From the NCBI GenBank assembly GCA_020161755.1, contig JAIUOS010000001.1, positions 1 to 64,000 of the forward strand: DNA of 64,000 nucleotides. The letters are read 5' to 3'. Shown piece after piece: positions 1-8,943 of this stretch. The stretch is from Actinomycetota bacterium. GTDB lineage: Bacteria; Actinomycetota; Actinomycetes; Propionibacteriales; Propionibacteriaceae. The position numbers were made by a program, and so were the translations under genes. How positions within the stretch are numbered: position 1 is the stretch's first letter; every line of letters starts with the position of its first letter. The notes beneath the pieces are model-generated. The model saw only the letters and a program-made list of their open reading frames with translations, had not been told where the DNA came from and searched no databases.

Positions 1-520
1 ACCTCGGGGGCGACCACGTCGAGCAGGTGCCGCGACAACCGCCGCAACTCCCCCGCATTGTGTGACCCGGCCAACCCCACCAAATGCTCCGCACCCGCGG
101 TGAGGGTGTCGGCGGGCAGGTCGTCGGGCAACCCGGCCAACACCTGGGTGATCGCCTCCGCCTGCCCGCCAACACCACACCCGACACCGCCGCCGACCGC
201 ACCAGCGGGAACCGCCCGAGCCCTTGGCCGGCACGGACCAGCCGGCCCGCTTCCCGCGGCGTCAACCGGCCGGTCTCCACCAGCCACGTGCTGGTCGACG
301 TCCGGTGCGCCCGCCACGCCACCTTCTCCTGCTCGACCCGGGCGGCGAGCAGCTCCGCCCACACCCGCACCCGGCCCTCCACCCGCACCGCCGCCCCCAA
401 CAACGCCAGCAACTCCGCATCGGTCGGCACCCGCAACCGGTCATCGGTGAGCCGGTCCAACGCAGCGTCCAGCACGGCGACCAACTCGCCGTCACCACGC
501 CCCTCGAACAGCTCCTCCAT
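1..520 (-). pseudogene. DUF222/13E12-type HNH endonuclease gene, N-terminal part, frameshifted, cut by window edge
   Basis: The minus strand from the ATG at 520 encodes a DUF222-like N-terminus (begins MEELFEGRGDGELVAVLD, later VRAGQGLGRFPLVRSAAVSG). Near 160-166 the reading frame becomes Arg-rich nonsense, while the neighbouring frame continues sensibly as QAEAITQVLAGLPDDLPADT and then LRRLSRHLLDVVAPE to the window start. A single missing base at a GGC-AGG junction would explain this. DUF222 proteins usually carry a C-terminal HNH nuclease domain, which would lie outside the window. They are abundant multicopy genes in actinobacteria. The shift could be a real mutation or a sequencing error. 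Confidence 0.75.
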
Positions 521-570
521 ACCCTCCACGCTAAACGCCGCCACGGACACTTCCAGACCCCCAGAACTGG

Positions 571-610
571 TTATCCACAAGCACAAACACCGTTCGTACA
601 GTTATCCACC
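571..610. promoter_or_regulatory. two DnaA-box-like sites
   Basis: TTATCCACAA at 571-580 contains a perfect match to the DnaA-box consensus TTATCCACA. TTATCCACC at 602-610 has one mismatch. They are direct repeats 31 bp apart in the gap between two divergent genes. They may act in replication-linked regulation or be part of the DUF222 gene promoter. Two boxes are too few to call an origin. Confidence 0.4.
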
Positions 611-728
611 GAGCCCCAACTGCCCATTGACATTCCGGTGCTTCGCGGAGCGTGGGGAGTTTGGCCAGGCAGCCGAGCGGGTACCTGTTGAGGTTGCCAC
701 AGCAACACTGCGAGAACAGGAGGACGAC

Positions 729-1022
729 ATGTCAGACGATGTCAACGAATACGGTCTCGGGGCACCCGGGACGCAGCCCGGCGAGCCGGTCACCCACGAG
801 TACGTGCCCGATCCGCTGGCCCACGGGCTGGGCGGGGACCGCGAGCACGACCACGGCGCCGAGGACGTCGCAGAGGGCGGACGCCACAACCGGCTGGAGC
901 ACGGCCTGGCCGGAGCCGGCTTCAACGACGCCCGCCTCGACCCGGGAGCGACCGAACCCGATCCGCTCGGCCACGGTCTGGGCTCTCCGGATGCCATCCG
1001 CGGGGAACACAACCCCGCCTGA
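729..1022 (+). CDS. small acidic protein with repeated HGL motif
   Basis: A 97-residue protein of unknown function. The start is fixed by a strong ribosome site (AGGAGG at 719-724) just before the ATG. It is rich in Asp, Glu, Gly and His and has no membrane segment or signal peptide. Its main feature is a degenerate repeat: DPLAHGLGG near residues 30-38, LEHGLAGAG near 58-66 and DPLGHGLGS near 80-88. Repeated D-P-L-x-H-G-L blocks suggest a metal- or partner-binding scaffold, but no family was recognised. It lies alone between the broken endonuclease gene and the glycan locus. Confidence 0.7.
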   Translation: MSDDVNEYGLGAPGTQPGEPVTHEYVPDPLAHGLGGDREHDHGAEDVAEGGRHNRLEHGLAGAGFNDARLDPGATEPDPLGHGLGSPDAIRGEHNPA

Positions 1023-1113
1023 CGAGCCGCGGCACCCGGCAACTCGCCCGGGGGGTCCCCCGGGCGAGGACCTCGGCTGGCCCACCGAGGTCCGATAAAC
1101 TCCCCGGAGCCTG

Positions 1114-2361
1114 GTGAGACGGGGTGATGTGGGCAGAACGGATCAGCCGACCCGGCCTTCGGCGACCCTCACGCTCACCGTCGTCGCCCTCGCCGGCCTC
1201 GCGATCGGCCTCGGCGTCGCCTGGGACCTGATGTTCTTCGGCCCCACGCCGCTGGTCTTCATCGACCTCGACTACTACCGCGCGGCCCTCGCCACCGTCG
1301 CAAGCCACCAGCCTCTGTACGCCGCGCTGCCCTACCCGCCGATCGCGGTGCTCGCGATCGCCGGCCTCGGCGGCCTGCCGGTGGACGTCGGGAACCAGCT
1401 GTGGACGGCCGCCACCATGGTCGGCTGCGTCGCCCTCCCGATGGTCATCGCGAAGCGGTCGCTGCAGGCGAAGGGCGAGGCCCGTCCCCGCACCGTCGAG
1501 TACCTCGTGCCGGGCGCGATGCTCGCCCTCATGTTGCTGTGCTCGTCCCCCATGATCAGCCAGCTGACGAACGGCCAGCTCACGCTGCTCATCATCGCCT
1601 TGACCTTCGCCGACGTCGCCCGGGTGATGCCCCGGAAGGCTGAAGGCGTCCTGGTCGGCCTTGCTGGTGCGATCAAGCTCACGCCGCTGATCTTCGTCCC
1701 CTACTACCTGGTCACCGGCCAGCGCCGCCAGGCCGCCACCGCGACGGCGTCCTTCGCCGGGTTCACGCTGCTGGGCTTCGCCCTGTTCCCGTCCGACTCG
1801 GTCTTCTTCTGGACGCACCTGGGCAAGAACGACCAGTTCGGCGACCCGACCCGCGTCGACAACCTGTCGATCCAGGCCACGCTCGCCCGCTGGCTCCCGG
1901 CTGTCAACGACCTGCCCCTCGCCTGGGTGATCATCGGCCTCGCTGTCGCGGTGTTCGCCCTGCTGCGGGCGCGACGCCACTTCCGCCGCGGCGAATGGAT
2001 GGAGTCCGTCCTGACCGTCGGCGCGGCGTCCGTCGTGATCGCCCCGATCGCCTGGCCGCACTACCTGGTGTGGGTCGTGCTCGCCGCCCTCTGGCTGGTG
2101 CTGCGCCCCGACCGGCGGGGAAAGCTCGTCGGGCTCGGCATCTACCTCGTCTACTCGCTGCCCTACCTGTTGCTCGCCTTCCCGGCCGCCAAAGCAGGGG
2201 ACCGCGTCGGGATGGCCGTCATCGAAGTTGCCGTCGTGGTGCCGGTCCTGATCGGGCTCTTCGGCCTCCCGCGGCGGTCGGCCGCGGTTACCCCTGTCCC
2301 CGCGTCCTCACCCACGGACGCCGACGTCGAGCACCCCGAACCCGCCCCGAGGCCCGCATGA
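1114..2361 (+). CDS. GT87 (DUF2029) polyprenol-linked glycosyltransferase
   Basis: A polytopic membrane protein of 415 residues from the GTG at 1114 (a GTG at 1129 is an alternative). The N-terminal helix is followed by an extracytoplasmic loop with acidic residues ([11 protein letters not shown]) and the motif [11 protein letters not shown], typical of GT87 mannosyltransferases that use a polyprenyl-phosphate sugar donor. About ten hydrophobic segments follow, and the tail is Pro/Glu-rich. It is the first gene of the plus-strand glycan operon and overlaps the next gene by 4 nt (ATGA). The likely role is transfer of a sugar onto a lipid-linked glycan outside the membrane; the sugar is unknown. 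Confidence 0.75.
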   Translation: MRRGDVGRTDQPTRPSATLTLTVVALAGLAIGLGVAWDLMFFGPTPLVFIDLDYYRAALATVASHQPLYAALPYPPIAVLAIAGLGGLPVDVGNQLWTAATMVGCVALPMVIAKRSLQAKGEARPRTVEYLVPGAMLALMLLCSSPMISQLTNGQLTLLIIALTFADVARVMPRKAEGVLVGLAGAIKLTPLIFVPYYLVTGQRRQAATATASFAGFTLLGFALFPSDSVFFWTHLGKNDQFGDPTRVDNLSIQATLARWLPAVNDLPLAWVIIGLAVAVFALLRARRHFRRGEWMESVLTVGAASVVIAPIAWPHYLVWVVLAALWLVLRPDRRGKLVGLGIYLVYSLPYLLLAFPAAKAGDRVGMAVIEVAVVVPVLIGLFGLPRRSAAVTPVPASSPTDADVEHPEPAPRPA

Positions 2362-3692
2362 AGAAGAAGCACCGCATGGAGGTCGCCCCCGACCGGGAGC
2401 AGATCCTCAACCTCGTCCGCGAGTACGCCGCGTCCGCCCTCGCCCCCCGCGAGTTCGTCCCCGGGGAGTCGCACGCACCGGTCTCCGGCAAGGTGCTGGA
2501 CGGCGACGACATCGCCACGATGGTGGACGCCTGCCTCGACGGCTGGCTGACCGCCGGCCGCTACACCACCGCCTTCCAGCGCTCGCTGGCCACCTACGTC
2601 GGCGCCCGCTCGGCCACCTTCGTCAACAGCGGCTCCAGCGCCAACCTGGTCGCCCTCTCCGCCCTGACCAGCCCCAAGCTGGGCGAGCGCGCGCTGCGTC
2701 CCGGCGATGAGGTGCTCACGGTCGCCACCGGCTTCCCGACCACCCTCAACCCGATCCTCCAGAACCGGCTGGTGCCGGTCTTCGTCGACGTCGAGATCGG
2801 CACCTACGACGCGGTCGGCGAGCAGCTCGAGGCCGCGATCGGCCCGAAGACCCGGGCGATCATGATGGCCCACACCCTCGGCAACCCGTTCGACCTCGAC
2901 CTGGTCACCCGGCTGTGCCGCGACCACGACCTGCTGCTGGTCGAGGACGCCTGCGACGCGCTCGGCTCCACCTACGACGGACGCCGCGTGGGCAGCTTCG
3001 GCGACACCGCGACGGTGTCGTTCTACCCCGCCCACCACATCACCACCGGCGAGGGCGGCATGGTGTTCTCCCGCAGCCCGCTGGTGACCCGGCAGGTCGA
3101 GTCGTTCCGCGACTGGGGACGTGACTGCTACTGCGAGACCGGCTGCGACAACACCTGCCTCAAGCGCTTCGCCTGGGACCTCGGCGAACTGCCGCTCGGC
3201 TACGACCACAAGTACGTGTACAGCCACATCGGCTACAACCTGAAGGGCACCGACATCCAGGCGGCCCTCGGGCTCTCCCAGCTGGCGAAGCTCGACCACT
3301 TCGTCGCCCGCCGCAAGGAGAACTTCGCCCACCTCCACGAGCGCTTCAGCGGCGTCGACGGGCTGATCCTGCCGGTCGCCACCCCGAAGTCCGACCCGGC
3401 GTGGTTCGGCTACCCGCTCACCCTCGCCGACGACCTGCCGGTCAACCGCGAGGACCTGATGCGCTTCCTCGACGCCCGTAAGGTCGGCACCCGACTGGTG
3501 TTCGCCGGCAACATCCTGCGCCAGCCCGCCTACCGCGACATCGAGCGGCGCGTCGCCTCCGACCTGGCCAACTCCGACACCGTGATGACCCGCTCCTTCT
3601 GGCTCGGCACCTACCCCGGCCTCACCACCGACATGCTCGACTACATCGCCGACTCGGTGATCGACTTCGTGTCCGGACGGGTCACGGCCTGA
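2358..3692 (+). CDS. rfbH: CDP-4-dehydro-6-deoxyglucose 3-dehydratase (E1)
   Basis: A 444-residue PMP-dependent, iron-sulfur enzyme that removes the C3 hydroxyl of CDP-4-keto-6-deoxyglucose on the way to 3,6-dideoxyhexoses. The fold is that of a DegT aminotransferase, but the usual catalytic Lys is replaced by His ([15 protein letters not shown]226), the hallmark of E1. A cluster of cysteines (C257, C259, C263, C267; [12 protein letters not shown]) matches the [2Fe-2S] site. The ATG at 2358 is chosen because it overlaps the upstream stop (ATGA) and gives the usual family length. E1 needs a ferredoxin-type flavin reductase (E3/DdhD), which is not encoded in this window. Translationally coupled to rfbG. 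Confidence 0.93.
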   Translation: MKKKHRMEVAPDREQILNLVREYAASALAPREFVPGESHAPVSGKVLDGDDIATMVDACLDGWLTAGRYTTAFQRSLATYVGARSATFVNSGSSANLVALSALTSPKLGERALRPGDEVLTVATGFPTTLNPILQNRLVPVFVDVEIGTYDAVGEQLEAAIGPKTRAIMMAHTLGNPFDLDLVTRLCRDHDLLLVEDACDALGSTYDGRRVGSFGDTATVSFYPAHHITTGEGGMVFSRSPLVTRQVESFRDWGRDCYCETGCDNTCLKRFAWDLGELPLGYDHKYVYSHIGYNLKGTDIQAALGLSQLAKLDHFVARRKENFAHLHERFSGVDGLILPVATPKSDPAWFGYPLTLADDLPVNREDLMRFLDARKVGTRLVFAGNILRQPAYRDIERRVASDLANSDTVMTRSFWLGTYPGLTTDMLDYIADSVIDFVSGRVTA

Positions 3693-4726
3693 TGCGCTAC
3701 CTGGTCACCGGGCACACCGGCTTCAAGGGCGCCTGGCTGGTGCAGCTGCTCGCCGCCCGGGGCCACCGCGTCTCGGGGCTGGCGCTCGACCCGTCCGCGG
3801 ACTCGCTGTTCACCCGTGCCCGGGTCGGCGAACTCCTGGACGCCGACCTGCGCATCGACATCAGGGACGCGGACGCGACCGCGGCGGCCGTCCGCGCCGC
3901 CGACCCGGAGGTGGTGATCCACCTCGCCGCCCAGCCGCTGGTGCGCGAGTCCTACCGCGACCCCCGCACCACGTGGGAGACCAACGTCAACGGCACCCTC
4001 AACGTGCTGGACGCGGTGGCCGCCGACCCCGGCGTCCGCGCCCTGCTGGTGATCACCACCGACAAGGTCTATCGCAACACCGGACGCACGGACGGCTACC
4101 GCGAGCCGGACGCCCTCGGCGGCCTCGACCCGTACTCGGCCTCGAAGGCCGCCGCTGACCTGCTCACCCAGTCGTGGATCGCCTCCAGCGGCTGCACCGT
4201 CCCCACCGCGATTGCCCGCGCGGGCAACGTGGTCGGCGGCGGCGACGTGTGCGCCGAACGCCTGATGGTCGACCTGGTCGCCGCGTTCTCGGCCGGACGC
4301 GACGTCGTCCTGCGCTCCCCGGACGCCGTGCGTCCCTGGCAGCACGTCCTCGACTGCCTCGACGGCTACCTCACCCTCACCGACGCGCTGCTCGCCGGTA
4401 GCCAGGCCGGCGAGGCGTTCAACTTCGGGCCCGAGTCCTCGGCGATGGTGCCGGTGCTGACCGTCGCCCGGACGGTCGCCGCGCTCTGGGGCACCCCCCG
4501 CAGCGTCGTGGTCGAGGAGTCCACCGGCCTGCCGGAGGCCGCCCTGCTCACCCTCGACGTCACCAAGGCGCGCGAGCAGCTCGCCTGGCGCGGCCAGCTC
4601 GACTTCGACCAGACGATGGCCTGGACCGTCGACTGGGCCACCCGCGCCCTGGCCGGCGAGGACCCCCGCAGCCTCTGCGCCGAACAGATCGCCACCTACA
4701 CCGCGCGGACGGCGAGCCTGCCGTGA
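3692..4726 (+). CDS. rfbG: CDP-glucose 4,6-dehydratase
   Basis: An extended short-chain dehydrogenase of 344 residues converting CDP-glucose to CDP-4-keto-6-deoxyglucose, the substrate of RfbH. It has the NAD-binding glycine motif GHTGFKG (residues 7-13), in which the GFKG form is characteristic of CDP-glucose dehydratases, and the catalytic pair Y148xxxK152 (DPYSASK). TTDKVYRN lies before the active site, as in this family. The start codon abuts the rfbH stop and the end overlaps the next gene by 4 nt. The partner nucleotidyltransferase gene rfbF is in the convergent operon at 9414. Confidence 0.93.
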   Translation: MRYLVTGHTGFKGAWLVQLLAARGHRVSGLALDPSADSLFTRARVGELLDADLRIDIRDADATAAAVRAADPEVVIHLAAQPLVRESYRDPRTTWETNVNGTLNVLDAVAADPGVRALLVITTDKVYRNTGRTDGYREPDALGGLDPYSASKAAADLLTQSWIASSGCTVPTAIARAGNVVGGGDVCAERLMVDLVAAFSAGRDVVLRSPDAVRPWQHVLDCLDGYLTLTDALLAGSQAGEAFNFGPESSAMVPVLTVARTVAALWGTPRSVVVEESTGLPEAALLTLDVTKAREQLAWRGQLDFDQTMAWTVDWATRALAGEDPRSLCAEQIATYTARTASLP

Positions 4727-5280
4727 GGGTCGACGAGCTCACCGTCGCCGGCGCGCTGCACCTGCACACCCCGTTCCACCCGGACGCCCGCGGCGGCTTC
4801 GGCAAGCCGTTCTCCGCCGCCGCGCTGGCCGCGGTGCTGCCCGGGTTCGAGGTCGCCGAGATGTTCTGGAGCCGCTCGGCCCCCGGCGTGGTGCGCGGCC
4901 TCCACTTCCAGCGTCCGCCGACCGCGGTGGCCAAGCTCGTCTTCGTCACCCAGGGCCGTATCCGGGACGTGGTGCTCGACCTGCGCGCCGACTCGCCCAC
5001 CTACCGCCGGCACGCCGTCGTGGAGCTCGACGAGTCGTCCGGGGCGGTGTTCGTGCCCGTCGGGTGCGCGCACGGCTTCGAGGTGCTCGACGGCCCGGCC
5101 ACCACCTGCTACCTCCAGGGCGGCGCGTTCGACCCCGCCACCGACGCCGGCGTCCGCTGGGACTCCGCCGGCATCGAGTGGGCGACCGCCGAACCGGTGC
5201 TGTCTGACCGTGACCGCGCGCTGCCCACGCTGGACGCGATCGAGGCGCTGCCCACCGCTGCCTGGGACCACCATGGCTGA
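4723..5280 (+). CDS. dTDP-4-dehydrorhamnose 3,5-epimerase-like protein (possible CDP-hexulose C5 epimerase)
   Basis: A cupin-fold protein of 185 residues with the RmlC core: VVRGLHFQRPPTAVAKLV (the LHxQxPP catalytic His region), GRIRDVVLDLRADSPTY, VPVGCAHGFEVL and a late GVRWD segment. Because its neighbours make CDP-4-keto-6-deoxy-3-deoxy sugars, it most likely acts on that CDP intermediate, as AscE does in the ascarylose pathway, rather than on dTDP-rhamnose. That substrate assignment is an inference. It starts at a GTG overlapping the rfbG stop (GTGA), and its own 3' end overlaps the next ATG. Confidence 0.8.
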   Translation: MRVDELTVAGALHLHTPFHPDARGGFGKPFSAAALAAVLPGFEVAEMFWSRSAPGVVRGLHFQRPPTAVAKLVFVTQGRIRDVVLDLRADSPTYRRHAVVELDESSGAVFVPVGCAHGFEVLDGPATTCYLQGGAFDPATDAGVRWDSAGIEWATAEPVLSDRDRALPTLDAIEALPTAAWDHHG

Positions 5281-6142
5281 GACCGTTCTCGTCACCGGGG
5301 CCACCGGGTTCGTCGGTTCCCACCTGGTCTCCGCCCTGGCCGGCAGCGGCCACCGGGTGCACGCGCTCGTACGGACGCCGGGAGCGCTGGGCATCCCCGG
5401 GGTGCTCGCCCACCCGTTCACCGACTCGATCGCCGAGACCCCCGGGATCATCGACCAGGTCCGGCCCGACGTGGTCGTCCACCTGGCCACCCGGTTCGCC
5501 GCCCAGCACGACCCCGGCCAGCTGCGCACGATGGTCGATGCGAACGTGACGTTCGGCACCGTCGTGGCCGAGGGCTGCGCGCGCGTCGGCGCCCGGCTCG
5601 TGCACGCCACCAGCGCCTGGCAGCACTACGAGGGCGCCACGTACGCGCCGGTGTCGCTGTACGCGGCCACCAAGCAGGCGTTCGTCGACGTGCTGGCCTA
5701 CTACACGCAGGCCGCCGGGCTCCGCGCGGCCGAGGTGTGCCTGTTCGACACCTACGGGCCGGCGGACTCCCGACGCAAGCTCGTCTGGCTGTTGCTGGAC
5801 GCCGCCCGCACCGGCGCCCCGCTCGCGCTGGGTACGGGGCGTCCGCTGATCGACCTCACCCACGTCGACGACGTGGTGGCCGCGTTCGGCGTGGCCGTCG
5901 CCGGCGAGGTGGACGGCGGACGCCTGGTCGTCCGCAGCGGCCACCCGCTCAGCGTCCGCGCGCTCGCCGGGTTGGTCGAGGAGGTCACCGGACGCCGTCT
6001 CGACGTGGAGTGGGATGCGCGCCCCGACCGTCCCCGCGAGATGCTCCAGGACTGGGACGTGCCCGGCTCGCCGAGCAGCTGGCGTCCGCTGACCCCACTC
6101 CGCGACGGGCTGGACGCGCTGTGGCGGGCGGAGTTCGCGTGA
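5273..6142 (+). CDS. NAD-dependent epimerase/dehydratase-family (SDR) reductase, glycan operon
   Basis: An extended SDR of 289 residues with glycine motif VTGATGFVGSHL near the N-terminus and YAATK as the YxxxK pair. It follows the epimerase gene with an 8-nt overlap. In the ascarylose pathway the step after C5 epimerisation is C4 ketone reduction by an SDR (AscF), so this is the best local candidate for the final CDP-3,6-dideoxyhexose reductase. It could instead be an epimerase for another nucleotide sugar. The C-terminal substrate region (RPREMLQDWDVP) does not specify which. Confidence 0.8.
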   Translation: MAETVLVTGATGFVGSHLVSALAGSGHRVHALVRTPGALGIPGVLAHPFTDSIAETPGIIDQVRPDVVVHLATRFAAQHDPGQLRTMVDANVTFGTVVAEGCARVGARLVHATSAWQHYEGATYAPVSLYAATKQAFVDVLAYYTQAAGLRAAEVCLFDTYGPADSRRKLVWLLLDAARTGAPLALGTGRPLIDLTHVDDVVAAFGVAVAGEVDGGRLVVRSGHPLSVRALAGLVEEVTGRRLDVEWDARPDRPREMLQDWDVPGSPSSWRPLTPLRDGLDALWRAEFA

Positions 6143-6981
6143 CCGCGCCGACCGTCTCCGTGGTGATCCCGGTGCACAACGGCCTGCCGTTCCTGCCCGA
6201 GACGATCGCGAGCGTGCTCGGCCAGACCCGGCCGCCGGACGAGGTGGTGGTCGTCGAGAACGGCTCCACCGACGGCACCGCCGAGTGGCTGGCCACGCTC
6301 GACGACCCGCGGGTCCGGGTGGTCACCCAGCCCGCGCTGGTCGGGCCGGCCGAGAACTGGACGACCGCGGTCAACGCGGCGACCGGCGACCTGGTGAAGC
6401 TGGTCTGCGCCGACGACCTGCTCGAACCGGTCACGCTCGCCGAACAGACGCAGGCGCTCGCCGACCACCCGGACGCGGTGCTGGTCGCGGCCAAACGGCG
6501 CATCATCGACCTCGACGGACGGGTCATCGCGGCCCGGCGCGGACTCGGGCCGTTGCGCGGCGAACTGCCCGGCGAGGAGGCGATCCGCTCGTGCGCGCTG
6601 CGCGGTGTGAACGCCTTCGGCGAGTCGGCCACCGTACTGTTCCGCCGCGACGCCCTCCAGGCCGCCATGCCGTGGGACGACTCGCTGCCCTACGTGATCG
6701 ACCTCGACCTGTACAGCCGCGTCGCCGCCGGCCGGACGGTGGTCATGCTGCCCCGCGTCCACGCGTCCTTCCGGATCTCGGCCGGCGCGTGGACGCGCAA
6801 CCTGGCCGCCCTCCAGCAGGACCACTTCAACGGCTGGGTCGACCGGGTGACCAGCCGCGGGCTGATCCACCTCTCCCCCGCCGAGCGGGTGCGTGCCCGG
6901 CTGATGGCGGCCGTACAGGCGACCGCCCGTCGCGGGGCGTACGAGTACACGCTGCTCCAGAGCCGCCTGCGTCGCGGCTGA
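6139..6981 (+). CDS. family 2 glycosyltransferase
   Basis: A GT-A fold transferase of 280 residues. SVVIPVHNGLPFLPETIASV at the N-terminus and VVVVENGSTDGT form the nucleotide-binding part, and CADD (about residue 90) is the DxD-like metal motif. VIDLDLYSR lies near the acceptor site. There are no membrane segments, so it should act on the cytoplasmic side using a nucleotide sugar, plausibly the CDP-dideoxy sugar made upstream. It is the last gene of the plus-strand operon; its stop at 6981 is 2 bp from the converging gene's stop. Confidence 0.85.
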   Translation: MTAPTVSVVIPVHNGLPFLPETIASVLGQTRPPDEVVVVENGSTDGTAEWLATLDDPRVRVVTQPALVGPAENWTTAVNAATGDLVKLVCADDLLEPVTLAEQTQALADHPDAVLVAAKRRIIDLDGRVIAARRGLGPLRGELPGEEAIRSCALRGVNAFGESATVLFRRDALQAAMPWDDSLPYVIDLDLYSRVAAGRTVVMLPRVHASFRISAGAWTRNLAALQQDHFNGWVDRVTSRGLIHLSPAERVRARLMAAVQATARRGAYEYTLLQSRLRRG

Positions 6982-6983
6982 CG

Positions 6984-7928
6984 TCAGCGCGCGGCGGCGA
7001 ACCGTGCCTCGACGTCGGCGGCGGTCGCGGCGATGCCGGCCGGGAGCGTCCGGAGTGTGCGGCGGTCGAGCTCGGGCCACACGACCGAGCGCACCCGGAG
7101 GTCGCGGGACTGCTGGGCGGCGAGGCTGGACGCACCGTGCAGCACCCGCAGCGGACGCCGGAACACCCGCTGGGCCTGCATCAGCAGCGCGGCCACCGAC
7201 ACCGACGACTGCGAGCCGAGGATCTTCACGACCAGCCCGGGGCCGGCCGACGCGGCCCGGTCGGACACGTCACAGACCAGCGAGGCCGCATCGTCGACGT
7301 AGAGGTAGTCGCGCAGGGTGTCCATCGGCACGTAGATGCCGATCGGGGCGCCGGTGACGTGGGCGCGGCACAGATGCGACACCAGCCCCTGCGGCTTGGC
7401 CAGGTTCTGGCCGGGCCCGTACAGGTTGGTGAAGCGCCCGGCGACGGCGGCGATCCCGGTCTCGGCGACCAGCCGCTCCACCCGCGCCTCGAGCGCGAGC
7501 TTGCTGAGCCCGTACGGCGCGATCGTGCGGGGCTCGTCGTCCTCGGTGAACGGCGCCTCGCCCGACCCGCCGTACAGCGCCCCGGCCGACGAGGCGAGGA
7601 AGAACACCCCCACGGACGGGTCGAGCCGGCCGTCCCGGACGAGCCGCGTGATCGCGTCCGCGAAGCCGGAGAACACGGCCTCCTCCCGAGCGAAGCGGTC
7701 GGCGGTGGTCGCGGTGACCCCCGCTCCCGCGCACCACGCGACACGCCACGGGCCGTCCCCGGCGAAGCGGTCGAGCACCCCGGCGAGGGCGCCGGCGGCG
7801 TCCCCGTCCCACGGCACCACGGCCACGGTGACCGGGAGGCCGCGGCGGCTGAGTTCGCGGACGACGGCGCCGCCGAGCAGGCCGCGTCCCACCAGCAGGG
7901 TGCGGGGGACGTCGGCCGGGGTCGTCAT
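6984..7928 (-). CDS. NAD-dependent epimerase/dehydratase-family protein
   Basis: An SDR of 314 residues starting at the ATG at 7928. The glycine motif is the variant VGRGLLGGAVV, FFLASSAGALYGGSG precedes the active site, and YGLSK supplies the Tyr and Lys. RFTNLYGPGQNLAKPQG and DYLYVDD are typical of UDP/dTDP-sugar epimerases. It is the last gene of a four-gene minus-strand operon (rfbF, gtrA-like, gtrB-like, this gene), with ATGA overlap to the GT2 gene. The substrate is unknown; it may supply or finish the donor used by the neighbouring GT2. Confidence 0.8.
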   Translation of the reverse strand: MTTPADVPRTLLVGRGLLGGAVVRELSRRGLPVTVAVVPWDGDAAGALAGVLDRFAGDGPWRVAWCAGAGVTATTADRFAREEAVFSGFADAITRLVRDGRLDPSVGVFFLASSAGALYGGSGEAPFTEDDEPRTIAPYGLSKLALEARVERLVAETGIAAVAGRFTNLYGPGQNLAKPQGLVSHLCRAHVTGAPIGIYVPMDTLRDYLYVDDAASLVCDVSDRAASAGPGLVVKILGSQSSVSVAALLMQAQRVFRRPLRVLHGASSLAAQQSRDLRVRSVVWPELDRRTLRTLPAGIAATAADVEARFAAAR

Positions 7929-8929
7929 GGCTGCGGGCCGAGGGGCCCGGACTCCGGGTCGCTGCCGATCAGGTAGAGCGGCTTGCCCATGGCCATGTTG
8001 ACCACGGCCCCGAGGTACTCGGCGATGACGCCGAGGGAGAACATGGTGGCACCGCTGGTGACGAGCAGGATCACGATCGTCGACGCCCAGCCCCGCACCT
8101 CGGGGGCGAAGCCGATCGCCACGGTGGTGACCAGCAGGATCGCCATGATCACGCCGATCGCGGCCAGCGCCCCACCGAGAACGCTGACCATGCGCAGAGC
8201 GCGGGTGCCGCTGCTGATCACCATGCGCCAGTAGTGCGAGAGCAGCGAGCGGAACGAGTAGCTCGAGCGGCGCTGGGCGGGACGCGCCTGCGGCACCGGG
8301 CAGACCGCGACGGCGTGGCTCACCCAGCCGAGCGCGACGTCGAGGTAGACGCCCGATCCGGCGTAGGCGGCCACCGAGCGCGCGATCTCGCCGACCACGA
8401 GCCGGAAGCTGTTGTAACGGGTGGAGTCGCCGCTGCCGGCGAAGAGCAGCACCGACCACTTGGCCAGCCGGGAGGTGACCCGCCGGAACAGGTTGTGGTG
8501 GGCCTCCTCCGCCGGCCGCGCGTAGACGATCTCGGCCCGCTGGGCCATCGCGGCGTCCAGCAGCAGCGGCAGCGAGGCGATGTCGTGCTGGCCGTCCTCG
8601 TCCATCGTCACCACCCAGTCGCCGCCCGAGGACGCCATGCCGGCCAGGGTGGCGGCGTGCTGCCCGAAGTTGCGGGTGAGCCAGACCGGGCGGACCCGGT
8701 CGTGCGCGGCGGCGAGCGTCCGGATCACGCGGTCGGAACGGTCGGGGCCGCGGTCCCAGACGAGCAGGACCTCGTCGATCCGCAGCCGGTGGCCGGCGGG
8801 CGTCGTCCAGTCGTCGGGCCGGTCGAGTACTTCGGTGACCAGCGGTTCGAGGGTCGTTTCGCCGCGGTACACCGGGATCACGACGCTCACACGGTGGATC
8901 CGCGGGGTACTCGGGGATGCTGCCTCCAC
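7925..8929 (-). CDS. GtrB/DPM1-type polyprenyl-phosphate glycosyltransferase (GT2)
   Basis: 334 residues from the GTG at 8929. The N-terminal GT2 domain has VSVVIPVYRGETTLEPLV, WLTRNFGQHAATLAGM and the metal site TMDEDGQHD. Two C-terminal membrane helices flank a short loop (VLGGALAAIGVIMAILLV; ATMFSLGVIAEYLGAVV). This layout is that of enzymes that load a sugar onto undecaprenyl phosphate (GtrB, ArnC, DPM1). A GtrA-like flippase gene lies immediately upstream in the same operon, which supports a lipid-linked sugar export route feeding the GT87 enzyme. The start is not certain; no strong ribosome site is visible. Confidence 0.83.
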   Translation of the reverse strand: MEAASPSTPRIHRVSVVIPVYRGETTLEPLVTEVLDRPDDWTTPAGHRLRIDEVLLVWDRGPDRSDRVIRTLAAAHDRVRPVWLTRNFGQHAATLAGMASSGGDWVVTMDEDGQHDIASLPLLLDAAMAQRAEIVYARPAEEAHHNLFRRVTSRLAKWSVLLFAGSGDSTRYNSFRLVVGEIARSVAAYAGSGVYLDVALGWVSHAVAVCPVPQARPAQRRSSYSFRSLLSHYWRMVISSGTRALRMVSVLGGALAAIGVIMAILLVTTVAIGFAPEVRGWASTIVILLVTSGATMFSLGVIAEYLGAVVNMAMGKPLYLIGSDPESGPLGPQP

Positions 8930-8943
8930 GGGGCCCGACCCTA

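Noticed and set aside
571-610. Replication origin
   Set aside because: Only two DnaA-like boxes, no AT-rich unwinding region and no dnaA, dnaN or rnpA genes nearby.
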